A stretch of 64,000 nt of DNA from Bradyrhizobium lupini. GTDB taxonomy: Bacteria > Pseudomonadota > Alphaproteobacteria > Rhizobiales > Xanthobacteraceae. Shown piece by piece: positions 16,843-27,610 of the stretch (positions within the stretch are counted from its first letter, which is position 1; each line of letters starts with the position of its first letter). The notes below the pieces were generated by a model that saw only the letters and a list, made by a program, of their open reading frames with translations, made no database searches and was not told where the DNA came from. The DNA lies in NCBI RefSeq assembly GCF_040939785.1, contig NZ_CP162553.1:6591001-6655000 (forward strand), given 5' to 3'. Both the position numbers and the translations under genes were made by a program.

Positions 16843-19669
16843 TCAACCCGCGAGCGCGGTCCTCAGCATCTTGGCGAGCTCGGACTTACGGTAGGGCTTT
16901 GCCAGCAGCAGCACGCCGGAATCGAGCCGCCCGTGATGGACGATGGCGTTCTCGGTGTAGCCCGAGGTGAACAGCGTCTTCAGGTCGGGGCGGCGGCGAG
17001 CCGCCTCGTCGGCGAGCTGGCGGCCGTTCATGTTGCCGGGCATGATGACGTCCGTGAATAGCAGGTCGATGTCCTTGTCGGCGTCGATGATGACGAGGGC
17101 CTCGGCCGCGTTGGCGGCTTCGAGGGCGGTATAGCCGAGGCTCTTGATCTGGGTCACGACATATTGGCGCACCAGCGCGTCGTCCTCGACGATCAGGATC
17201 TTCTCGTGGCCGCCGGTGACGGGCGCGTTCTGCAGCGCCTCGAATTCGGTCTCCTGCACGCCGCTCGAGCGCGGCAGGTAAATCTTCACGCTCGTGCCGT
17301 GGCCTTCCTCGCTGTAAATCTTGATGTGTCCGCCGGACTGCTTGACGAAGCCGAACACCATGCTGAGCCCGAGGCCGGTGCCCTTGCCGACCTCCTTCGT
17401 GGTGAAGAAGGGATCGAACACCCGGTCCATCAACTCCGGCGGGATTCCGGAGCCGGTGTCGCTGACGGCGATCATGACGTAATTGCCGGCCACCACGTCG
17501 GGATTCATGCTGGCATAGCCGTCGTCGAGGAAGATGTTGCGCGTCTCCAGCACCAGCGTGCCGCCGTCGGGCATCGCATCGCGCGCGTTCAGCGCGAGGT
17601 TGAGGATCGCAGTGGAGAGCTGGCCCGGGTCGATCAGTGCCGGCCACGCATCCTCGGTGAGTTGCGGCATGATGGTGATCTGCTCTCCGAGCGTGGGGTG
17701 CAGGAGCTTTGCGGCCTCGAGCGTCAATGCGTTGACGTCGATTTCGCGCGGTTGGAGCGGCTGCTTGCGGGCGAACGCGAGCAGATGCTTGGTCAGTTGC
17801 GCGCCGCGCTCGGCGGCGTCGTCGATCAGCTTGGTGATGGCGGCGAGCTCGGGACGGTCAGCGACCGCGTCCGCTAAAATTCCGATGGTGCCGGTGATGA
17901 CGGTCAGCACATTGTTGAAGTCGTGCGCGACGCCGCCGGTCAATTGACCGATGGAATCCATCTTCTGGACGTGCCTGAACTGCGCCTCGGCCGCCTGCTT
18001 CTCGGTGAGGTCGCGGCCGATGAAGAAATGGCGCTTGACCGGCTCGGACCAGGTGCCCATCCAGTTCAGCGTGACCTCGTGACCGTCGTAGTGGTAGTAG
18101 CGCGCCTCGAAGCTGCGCTTGACCGCGCCACGCCGCGCCGCGCGCATCTCGTCGCGCGTCTTCTGGAGGTCATCGGGATGAATGAACTCGGTGGCGCTGT
18201 GCCCGATCATGTCTTCCGGATCAAGCCGAGAATGGTCTTCACGCTCGGGCTGACCTGGATGAAATTGCCAAAACCGTCGGTGACCAGGATCAGATCCTGT
18301 GAGGTCTCGAAGATCCGCTGCCGCTCCTCGACCTCGCGGCGCAGTTTTTTCTCGTGCCTGCTTCTCTTCCGTGATGTCGTGGGCGATCTTGGAAGCGCCG
18401 ATAATCTGTCCGTTGGCTGATTTCAACGGAGAAACATTGAGGACGACGTCGACCCGCCGGCCGTCCTTTCGGATCCGGACCGTCTCGTGCTGTGCGATCG
18501 TTTCGTTGCCGCCGACCCGGTTCAGGATACCCCTGACCTCGGCCTTGCGGTCCTCCGGGACGATGATGTCGATCGGCTGCCCGATGGCCTCCGCGGCGGC
18601 ATAGCCGAACAGATGTTCGGCGGCCTTGTTCCAGCCCGTGATGACACCGTCGAGCGTCTTCGTGATGATGGCATCATTGGCGGATTCGACGACGGCGCCG
18701 TACAGGGCAAGGCGCTTGCCATAATAGTCGCGATCCAATGCCGACTGCTGGCGCAGCCTGCCGACGAGACCCAGCGTATGCGCCTGGAGGCGGACATTTT
18801 CGATCAGGAGCACCGCGAGCACGAAGGTCGCCGCGCAGAGGCCGTAGACACGACCGGCGTAGAAGCCGAGATCGAAGCGCGCCACGTTGACGATCGCCGA
18901 CAGCGCGATGTCGAACAGCCATGCGCACATCACCACCATGAGCCAGACATCGATGACCGAATGCGGACGGCGGAACCACAGCGAGACCAGCGCGGCGAAG
19001 CTCAAGGACCAGACAAAGGACACCACGCCGATCATGATCTGCGTGTAACCGCCATCGCGCAGCAGGACCGGAAGCAGGTCGTGCTGCGCAGTGACGATCC
19101 AGGTCAAGACGATCATGATCGTGACGACGCCGACCACGCTGGCGTAGATCGCCTTGCTTGCCGAGCCCGTGATCCGGGCGCCGCCGTCGGCCTCCTTCAG
19201 CCAGGCGTAGGCCAACACGCAGAGCGGAAAGCCGCCGTGCCAGATCATGTAGAGCCAGACCGTGGTCTGCTGGTTGGCCCCCAGCAGCCCGGTCGGCGAA
19301 AAAAAGTCCGGGGAAGGTGAGGGCATGGACCACGGCCGCGGCGGCTGTGAACAGATAGCCCGTCGCGAGCACGAGCAGCGCGCTGGTCCTGAGCACCGCA
19401 AACTGCGACAACAGCAGGACGGCGGTGACAATGTCCGCGACCACAAGGGCGGATTGATAGCTGGCGACGAAGGCTGGCACGGGCAGTAGCGAGATACCCG
19501 CGAAGGGCACGGCCACTGCGAACAGGATCGACGAGACGCCCACGATCGCCAATGCTGCGGTGCGGTCCTTCGGGGTAGCCGGCAACGTCGAAAGGAATGT
19601 GCTTCGATCGGTCGTCGCAGACACGTGCAGCTCGCGCAGATCGGTTTTGAGCATCTTCGCCAATCTCAT
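16843..19669 (-). pseudogene. MASE4-PAS-PAS hybrid histidine kinase, frame-disrupted
   Basis: The domains, assembled over three frames, are an N-terminal MASE4-like multi-TM sensor, two PAS domains, HisKA (IGQLTGGVAHDFNNVL), HATPase_c (LNLALNARDAMP, SDTGSGIP, GTGLGLSMV) and a C-terminal receiver (FTDVIMPG). An A7 run at 19299-19305 shifts the frame in the MASE4 part; six A's would restore it (FPGLF to SPTGLLG). A second PAS segment, clear as RIFETSQDLILVTDGFGNFI, reads out of frame between about 18224 and 18362, so two shifts cancel. Start ATG 19669 is assumed. Either decay or sequencing error explains it. Confidence 0.75.
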
Positions 19670-19895
19670 TTGGCCCAATCAATTTCTGCCCATGGTAGCG
19701 GGTTCTGGGCACGCATCATGACAAAACCCACTGCGACTCAACCGAAGGTTACAGTTTACTTAATTTTGGGGGGGAACGCGCACCGGGGATCGGGTAAGAT
19801 GCGCTTTACTGGATGGTGCAATAATGCTCTCCCGCAGCTGCGGGTTCCAGGTTTGAACCAGGCATTTTGATGTCAGGATCCGGGAGTTGTTCCCT

Positions 19896-20282
19896 GTGCC
19901 CCGCGTTCTCATCATCGACGACCAGAAGGACGTCCGTGCGATGGTCGCGATCGTGCTGCGCGTCAACCGTTATGAGGTCGTTGAGGCCGACAGCGGCGCA
20001 GCCGGGGTGAAAGCCTTCACCGAGGTCGGCTTCGACGCGGCAATCGTGGACATTTTCCTCGGCGATACCAGTGGCGTCGAGGTCATCACGACCCTGCGCG
20101 AGCTTGCACCGAGCCTCCCGGTCGTTGCCGTGTCGGGGATGACGGCGCTGGACTTCATGGAACAATCGCCCCACCTCGCCAGCGTGGTCTGCCTGCAAAA
20201 GCCGTTTCGGCCGAACGATCTTCTTCAAGCGCTGAGGAAGGCCCAAGCCGCGGTGGACGGCGCGATACAAGCAGCAGTCTGA
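19896..20282 (+). CDS. Single-domain response regulator (CheY-like)
   Basis: The protein has 128 residues, only a receiver domain: acidic pair D8-D9, phosphoacceptor D52 in AAIVDIFLGDTSG, switch Ser in VVAVSGMTALD, and Lys in CLQKPFRPNDL. The start is GTG 19896, with CGGGAG 9 nt upstream; the in-frame TTG at 19887 would abut the ribosome site. It diverges from the hybrid kinase at 16843-19669, which may be its phosphate donor. Without an output domain it probably acts through protein contacts. Confidence 0.88.
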   Translation: MPRVLIIDDQKDVRAMVAIVLRVNRYEVVEADSGAAGVKAFTEVGFDAAIVDIFLGDTSGVEVITTLRELAPSLPVVAVSGMTALDFMEQSPHLASVVCLQKPFRPNDLLQALRKAQAAVDGAIQAAV

Positions 20283-20292
20283 TCCTGACGCA

Positions 20293-20321
20293 GGAAGAAA
20301 CGCCCCGGGCGAGCCGGGGCG
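20293..20321 (-). terminator. Rho-independent terminator of livK
   Basis: A perfect 8-bp stem CGCCCCGG/CCGGGGCG with a 5-nt loop (20301-20321) is followed on the minus strand by TTTCTTCC. It lies 43 nt past the stop of the binding-protein gene at 20364. It also lies just after the receiver gene on the plus strand, but lacks a T-run in that direction. Confidence 0.7.
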
Positions 20322-20363
20322 CGATGATGATTGGAGGAGGCCTTCAGGCCCCGGCAAGCGTGC

Positions 20364-21482
20364 TTAGGTGCCGTTGCCGCTGATCGAGGCGTAGCCGCCC
20401 TTGGCGTCCCATTTGTAGACGACGTAGTCGAGCTGCTTGATATCGCCCTTGGAGTCATACTCGATCGGCCCGATCACGGTATCCCACTTGCCGGCCTTGA
20501 TGGCTGCCATGACCTTCTTGGCGTCGGTGGTGCCGGCCTTCTTGGCCGCCTCCGACCAGACCTGCATCGCTGCGTAGGTGTAGAGCGTGTAGCCCTCGGG
20601 GTCGATGTTCTTGGCCTTGAAGGCTTCGACGATCTTCTTCGCGGTCGGCTTGTTGCGCGGATCGGGGCCGAAGGTGAACAGCGTGCCTTCGCCGGCCGGG
20701 CCGGTGATGGAGGCGTATTCCTTGTCGGCGAGTGCGTCGCCGGCCATCAGCACGGTCTTCAGGCCCTGGTCGCGCATCTGGCGCAGGAGAAGGCCGCTCT
20801 CTTGATGGTAGCCCCCGACATAGACGAGATCGATGTTGTCGCGCTTCAGCCGCGAGACGATCGCGTTGAAGTCCTTGTCGCCCTTGTTGTAGGACTCGTA
20901 CATCTTCTCGGTGACGCCGGCCTTGTTGAGCGCCTTCTTGGTCTCGTCCGCAAGACCCTTGCCGTAGGTGGTCTTGTCGTTGAGGATGGCGATGTTCTTG
21001 CCCTTGTAGTTCTTGGCGATGAACTGGGCGGCGACCAGGCCCTGCTGGTCGTCGCGGCCGCAGACGCGCGCCACGTTCCACAGTCCGCTATCGGTGAACT
21101 TCGGATTGGTGGAGGCGGGAGTAATCTGGAGCACGTTGCCGTCGGCATAGGCTTCCGACGCGGGGATCGACGAGGACGAGCAATAATGCCCGGCCACGAA
21201 CGGAATTTTCGCGCCGGCGATCTTCTCGGCGATCGAGCGCGCCTGTTTCGGATCGCAGGCGTCGTCCTCGACGGACAACGCGAGCTTCTTGCCGTTGACG
21301 CCGCCGGCGGCGTTGATATCGGCTACGGCCATCTCGGCGCCGTTCTTCATCTGGCGGCCGAAGGCGGACTCGCCGCCGGTCATCGGACCTGCGACTGCGA
21401 CGGTGACATCCTGCGCGAATGCCGCGCTCGACAGCGCGATCGATGCGCCGAATGCCAGACCGATGAGCTTCAGTGATTTCAT
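20364..21482 (-). CDS. livK: Branched-chain amino acid ABC transporter, substrate-binding protein
   Basis: The protein has 372 residues. A Sec signal peptide (MKSLKLIGLAFGASIALSSAAFA) is followed by a type I periplasmic binding fold of the Leu/Ile/Val group: VAVAGPMTGGESAFGRQMKNG, DINAAGGVNGKKL, FVAGHYCSSSSIPAS, DKTTYGKGLADETKKAL, YVGGYHQESGLLLRQM. The start ATG 21482 follows GAGG. It is the last gene of a LivH-M-G-F-K order on the minus strand, 157 nt after livF, and ends at a strong terminator. It binds branched-chain or similar amino acids in the periplasm. Confidence 0.92.
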   Translation of the reverse strand: MKSLKLIGLAFGASIALSSAAFAQDVTVAVAGPMTGGESAFGRQMKNGAEMAVADINAAGGVNGKKLALSVEDDACDPKQARSIAEKIAGAKIPFVAGHYCSSSSIPASEAYADGNVLQITPASTNPKFTDSGLWNVARVCGRDDQQGLVAAQFIAKNYKGKNIAILNDKTTYGKGLADETKKALNKAGVTEKMYESYNKGDKDFNAIVSRLKRDNIDLVYVGGYHQESGLLLRQMRDQGLKTVLMAGDALADKEYASITGPAGEGTLFTFGPDPRNKPTAKKIVEAFKAKNIDPEGYTLYTYAAMQVWSEAAKKAGTTDAKKVMAAIKAGKWDTVIGPIEYDSKGDIKQLDYVVYKWDAKGGYASISGNGT

Positions 21483-21639
21483 GAGATACCTCGAGGGTGG
21501 TCGCCTGTGGAAGTTACCGGGCATGCCCGGTTCAAACCGGCGCCATTCTTGAATGAATTCGAGGAGAAGTCACCGGCAAAATACGGGCATTGGCAGAGAT
21601 ATCGCCAAATTCGGCCGCACGGGTTCGCCTTGGGCGGCC

Positions 21640-22376
<737 letters not shown>

Positions 22377-22380
<4 letters not shown>

Positions 22381-23206
22381 GACCCGCTCTCCATCACGGC
22401 CGCCGCCTCTTCCTCATCGGTGCCGAGATAGGCGGCGATCACCTTCGGATCGTCGCGAACCTCGCGCGGGGAGCCTTCAGAGATCTTCACACCGTGGTCC
22501 ATCACCACGATATGGTCGGAGATCTCCATCACCACGGACATGTCGTGCTCGATCAGCAGGATCGAGGTGCCGAGCTCGTTGCGGATCGACAGCAGCAGCT
22601 CGCTCAGGGCGGCGCTCTCGCGCGCATTGAGGCCGGCGGCGGGTTCGTCCAGGCACAAGAGCGCGGGCTCGGTGCACATCGCGCGTGCGATCTCGAGTCG
22701 TCGCTGGTCGCCATAGGCAAAATTACCGGCAGCATCGTCGGCGCGATCGAGCAAATTGACGCGCTTGAGCCAGTCGGTGGCGAGATCGATCGCGCGCTTC
22801 TCGGCGTCGCGGTAGACGGGCGCGCCAATGAGCCCGAGCAAGGTGAAGCCGGAGGCGCGCATCAGCGCGTTGTGCTGCGCCACCATCAGGTTTTCCAGCG
22901 CGGTCATGCCGGGAAACAGGCGGATGTTCTGGAAGGTGCGGGCGACCTTGGCCTGCTTGGCGATGCGGAAATCGTTCAGCCGTTCCAGCGCGATCACCTT
23001 GCCGTCGTCATGGCCGAGGCGGATGGCGCCGCCGCTCGGCTTGTAGAAGCCAGTGATGCAGTTGAAGACCGTCGTCTTGCCGGCACCGTTGGGTCCGATC
23101 AGCGCGGTGATCTTCTTCCGCTCGGCAGCAAACGACAGGTCCTGCACCGCGACGATGCCGCCGAAGCGCATGGTGAGCCGGTCGACCTCGAGAATCTGGT
23201 CGCGGC

Positions 23207-23210
<4 letters not shown>
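22377..23210 (-). CDS. livG: Branched-chain amino acid ABC transporter ATPase LivG
   Basis: The protein has 277 residues. Walker A is [10 protein letters not shown]-loop RTFQNIRLFPGMT, the LivG-type signature FAYGDQRRLEIA, Walker B LLCLDEPAAGLN, and H-loop LLIEHDMSVVM. The extended middle region and the C-terminal EEEAAAV tail are usual for the family. The start ATG 23210 overlaps the livM stop (ATGA) and the stop overlaps livF. Confidence 0.94.
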
Positions 23211-24526
<1,316 letters not shown>

Positions 24527-24537
24527 GCGCGCGACCG

Positions 24538-25455
24538 TCAGACTTTTTCGACTTCGGGGCGGCCGAGCAGGCCGGTCGGCATGAAGATCAGCACGACGAT
24601 CAGGATCGAGAACGCGGCGACATCCTTGTATTCGACCGAGAAATAGGCCGACCAGAACGTCTCGATCAGCCCGATCGCGAGCCCCCCGAGCATGGCGCCG
24701 GGCAGCGAGCCGATGCCGCCGAGTACGGCCGCGGTGAACGCCTTGATGCCGGCGACGAATCCCATGAAGAAATCGACCAGGCCGTAATAGAGCAGGTACA
24801 TCAGGCCGGCCACTGCGGCGAGCGCAGCGCCGATCACGAAGGTCATGGAGATAGTGCGGTCGACGTTGACGCCGAGCAGCGCCGCCATGGTCTGGTCCTG
24901 CTCGCAGGCGCGCATGTCGCGCCCGAGCCGTGTGCGCGACACCAGCCAGGTGAAGATCGCCAGCAGCACGATGGTGGTGATGACCACCACGATCTGGATA
25001 TTGGAGAGCTGGATGACGAAGCCATCGGCGCTCTCGTGCAGCGTATAGCCGCCGGTGATCACTGGCGGCACTGGCTTCACCCGCGCGCCTTGCGCCACCT
25101 GCGAATAGTTGGTCAGCACGAACGACATGCCGATCGCCGACAGCATCGGCGCGAGGCGGAAGGAGTGGCGCAGCGGACGGTAGGCGATGCGCTCGATGGT
25201 CCAGCCATACAGGGCGGTGATCGCCATCGAGACCAGGATCACGATCAAAAGGATCACCGGGACCGCAGTCAGGCCCGTCGAGACCAGCAGAAGGAAGGTG
25301 ATCAGGGCGATGAAGCCGCCGATCATGAAGACATCGCCATGGGCGAAGTTGATCATCCCGACGATGCCGTAGACCATCGTGTAGCCGATCGCGATCAGCC
25401 CGTAGATCGAGCCGAGCACGAGACCGTTGATGAGCTGCTGGGCGAAATAATCCAT
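24538..25455 (-). CDS. livH: Branched-chain amino acid ABC transporter permease LivH
   Basis: The protein has 305 residues with about eight TM segments. Family blocks are GLVLGSIYGLIAIGYTMVYGIVGMINFAHGD cut over residues ~10-40, and the ATPase-contact loop TRLGRDMRACEQDQTMAALLGVN. It is the first gene of the livHMGFK operon, starting at ATG 25455. The promoter should lie in the 338-bp gap to the plus-strand gene at 25794. Confidence 0.93.
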   Translation of the reverse strand: MDYFAQQLINGLVLGSIYGLIAIGYTMVYGIVGMINFAHGDVFMIGGFIALITFLLLVSTGLTAVPVILLIVILVSMAITALYGWTIERIAYRPLRHSFRLAPMLSAIGMSFVLTNYSQVAQGARVKPVPPVITGGYTLHESADGFVIQLSNIQIVVVITTIVLLAIFTWLVSRTRLGRDMRACEQDQTMAALLGVNVDRTISMTFVIGAALAAVAGLMYLLYYGLVDFFMGFVAGIKAFTAAVLGGIGSLPGAMLGGLAIGLIETFWSAYFSVEYKDVAAFSILIVVLIFMPTGLLGRPEVEKV

Positions 25456-25620
25456 AGGCTGCCGTACCCAAATCTGACGCGGCTCAAAGGGAGCTCTTCG
25501 AGAGAGTGCTGGTTTCTTCTCGGGCCCCGGCAGCCCTTAAGCATTCTCGTTTTGTAACAGGAGGGAACTGGCGGCTGCAACCGGCCTCGCCTCCGCATCA
25601 AGGCTTTTACAGAGATCATT

Positions 25621-25669
25621 TGGCGCTCCGGTTCCCCCGCAATGGGCGGAACCGGCTCCGTCAGCGCCA
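25621..25669. other. Large imperfect hairpin in livH upstream region
   Basis: The 338-bp gap 25456-25793 holds no gene that I can support. It contains a nested inverted repeat: outer arms TGGCGCT/AGCGCCA (25621-25627, 25663-25669) and inner arms CCGGTTCC/GGAACCGG (25628-25635, 25648-25655). A 7-nt bulge lies on one side. If the liv promoter is upstream of it, the hairpin would sit in the mRNA leader. No T-run follows. Its role is unknown. Confidence 0.45.
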
Positions 25670-25793
25670 TCGGATGCCTGTCGGGAGGCAGTTAAGGTAA
25701 ACAAAGGGTTTAAATTGCCGCCACAGTCTGATGCGAGTTAGCTCCCGGCAGAGCCTTTCATCGAAGGCGCGGCCAAACGAAGCGGGAAGCGGC

Positions 25794-26330
25794 ATGTTCG
25801 GAAACTGGCGGATCGGTTCGGTCAACGGCGCACTTCTGGCGGCCTATTTCATCCCGACCTGGACCCTCGTTGCCTTCAACATCATGGTGGCGCCGGTGCA
25901 CGGCCTCTATGAGCGGCCGAGCGTCGCAGTCGCTCTTTTCCTCAGCGACCATCTCCAGATGGCGGGGATGGACACGGTGCGCGCCGCCTGGCTGCTGGCG
26001 CTGGGGCGCTTAACGGTGGTGGCGTTCTTTGCGATCTACCTTGCGCTGCTCTGCATCCCCCGTATCCGCAAGAACGGCGGCAGCGACGAAGCGCTCGGCA
26101 TTGCGCTTGCGATCGGCAGCCTGATCTCGTTTGCGAGCATGATCATGGCCTCGAAGGTCGGCGAGATGGCCGCGCTGCGGCTGCACGCCACCGAACTTCT
26201 GCTCTTGCTCGGTGCCGCCATCGTGGTGGTGATCGAGCGGCCCGCGGCGGCGCCCAAGATCGTTCAGAAGCCCGTCGAGGCCACCCCGCCGCTAGGTCTT
26301 GAGCAGGCCGAGCTCCTGCACAATCGCTGA
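25794..26330 (+). CDS. Four-TM hypothetical membrane protein
   Basis: The protein has 178 residues with hydrophobic segments near 12-34 (ALLAAYFIPTWTLVAFNIMV), 65-88 (ALGRLTVVAFFAIYLALLCIP), 97-117 (ALGIALAIGSLISFASMIMA) and 128-147 (TELLLLLGAAIVVVIE). The start ATG 25794 is preceded by GCGGGAAG. The family is not recognised. Its last 39 nt overlap the end of pcaC on the other strand. Confidence 0.7.
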   Translation: MFGNWRIGSVNGALLAAYFIPTWTLVAFNIMVAPVHGLYERPSVAVALFLSDHLQMAGMDTVRAAWLLALGRLTVVAFFAIYLALLCIPRIRKNGGSDEALGIALAIGSLISFASMIMASKVGEMAALRLHATELLLLLGAAIVVVIERPAAAPKIVQKPVEATPPLGLEQAELLHNR

Positions 26331-26684
26331 GGCTTCCTTGACGGCGTGGTTCGCCGCCGGCACGCCGCAATAGATCGCCTGCTGCAGCAGGATTTCCTTG
26401 ATGTCGTTGGGCGTGAAGCCACCCTCGGCGAGGGCCGCGCGCACATGCAGGCGGAATTCATCCCATTGCCCAAGCGCAACCATGGTGCCGATCACCAGCA
26501 CCCGCCGCGTGCGCTCGTCGAAATGCGGCCGCGTCCAGATCTCGCCCCAGGCGTAGCGCGTGATCATGTCCTGGAAATCGGTGTTGAATGCATTGCGACC
26601 CGCGATCGACTTGTCGACCCAGGCATTGCCCAGCACTTTTCGGCGCACGTTCATACCGGCATCGCGGCGTTTCTGGTCGTCCAT
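26292..26684 (-). CDS. pcaC: 4-carboxymuconolactone decarboxylase
   Basis: The protein has 130 residues, normal for PcaC. It decarboxylates 4-carboxymuconolactone to 3-oxoadipate enol-lactone. Conserved parts are FQDMITRYAWGEIW, RTRRVLVIGTMVALGQWDEF, LHVRAALAEGGFTP and EILLQQAIYCGVPAANHA, with the AhpD-like Glu, Cys and His region. ATG 26684 has a near-perfect AAGGAGG. A repeat element (26699-26784) separates it from pcaD, so it may be read through from pcaBD. Its end overlaps the plus-strand gene by 39 nt. Confidence 0.9.
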   Translation of the reverse strand: MDDQKRRDAGMNVRRKVLGNAWVDKSIAGRNAFNTDFQDMITRYAWGEIWTRPHFDERTRRVLVIGTMVALGQWDEFRLHVRAALAEGGFTPNDIKEILLQQAIYCGVPAANHAVKEASAIVQELGLLKT

Positions 26685-26698
26685 GCTGTTTCCTCCTT

Positions 26699-26784
26699 CG
26701 TCATTGCGAGGAGCGAAGCGACGAAGCAATCCAGTCTCTCACGGCAGACGGATTTCTGGTTGCATCGCTGTGCTCCCAACGACG
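26699..26784. repeat. Degenerate palindromic repeat, CGTCATTGCGAGG family
   Basis: It starts CGTCATTGCGAGGAGCGAAG and continues CGACGAAGCAATCCAG, a sequence that I know as a frequent half of a palindromic intergenic repeat in Bradyrhizobium and other bacteria. The second half (CTGGTTGCATCGCTGTGCTC, then CCAACGACG) is only a partial complement, so this copy has decayed. It lies between pcaC and pcaD. Confidence 0.65.
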
Positions 26785-26791
26785 GTTGTGG

Positions 26792-27574
26792 CTAGCGTTG
26801 CGTCAAAAAGCCCACGACCGCGTCGGTGAATGCGTGCGGCTGCTCGACATTGGAAATGTGGGCGGCGTCAATGATGGTCATGCTCGCGCCGGGAATGCTT
26901 GAGCGGATCAATTCACCCGCCGAAATCGGCGTCGCCATGTCGTGGCGGCCGGCGATCACCAGTGTCGGGTTCTTGATGTTCGGCAGCAACGCGCGCTGGT
27001 CGAGCGTCGACAGCGCTTCGCAGCAGGCGAGATAGCCTTCGAGCGGCGAGGCCAGCAGCATCTCCTTCATCCTGGCGGTGATGTCGGGCGCGCGCTCGCG
27101 GAAATCCTGGGTGAGCCAGCCGGCGATAACGGCGTCGGCGACGGCGGCGATGCCGCCCTTCTTCACCGCGTCAATGCGCTCGAGCCATTTGGTCGGCTCG
27201 GCGTAGTAGCAGGAGGTGTTGGCGAGGATGAGCTTGCCGAAGCGCTCCGGCGCGTTCGCGCCGAGCCATTGCCCAACCATGCCGCCCATCGACAGGCCGC
27301 ACCAGTGCACTTTTTCGATATTGAGGTCGTCCAGGATGGCGAGCACGTCGCGGCCGAAGCGCTCCATGGTGTAGGGGCCGGGCGGAACGTTGGACTTGCC
27401 GTGGCCGCGGCGGTCGTAGCGGATGACGCGGAATATCTGCGTCAGTGCCTTCATCTGCGGCTCCCACATCTGCAGCGTGCAGCCGAGCGAGTTCGAGAGC
27501 ATCAGCGTCGGCCCGCCGTCGCGGCCCTCGACGGAGACGTTGATCAGGCAACCGTCGGCATCAATCATGGGCAT
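26792..27574 (-). CDS. pcaD: 3-oxoadipate enol-lactonase
   Basis: The protein has 260 residues of the alpha/beta-hydrolase fold. The nucleophile elbow is GLSMGG, the acid is in IAGRHDMATP, and the catalytic His is in IDAAHISNVEQPHAF. It hydrolyses 3-oxoadipate enol-lactone to 3-oxoadipate, the step after PcaC. The start is ATG 27574 (a second ATG lies 6 nt on). pcaB is 36 nt upstream on the same strand. Confidence 0.92.
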   Translation of the reverse strand: MPMIDADGCLINVSVEGRDGGPTLMLSNSLGCTLQMWEPQMKALTQIFRVIRYDRRGHGKSNVPPGPYTMERFGRDVLAILDDLNIEKVHWCGLSMGGMVGQWLGANAPERFGKLILANTSCYYAEPTKWLERIDAVKKGGIAAVADAVIAGWLTQDFRERAPDITARMKEMLLASPLEGYLACCEALSTLDQRALLPNIKNPTLVIAGRHDMATPISAGELIRSSIPGASMTIIDAAHISNVEQPHAFTDAVVGFLTQR

Positions 27575-27610
27575 GCGGGCGTCTCCGTTTTATTTGCGCG
27601 CAGGACTGCT

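Noticed and set aside
19773..19797. GGAAC upstream of the lone receiver gene as an EcfG promoter
   Set aside because: The spacing of 16 gives GTAA, not CGTT, at the -10 place.
24527..25471. Frame fused to livM that covers livH, read as a 754-codon protein
   Set aside because: The upstream part is livH in the wrong frame; both permeases have their own starts and stops.
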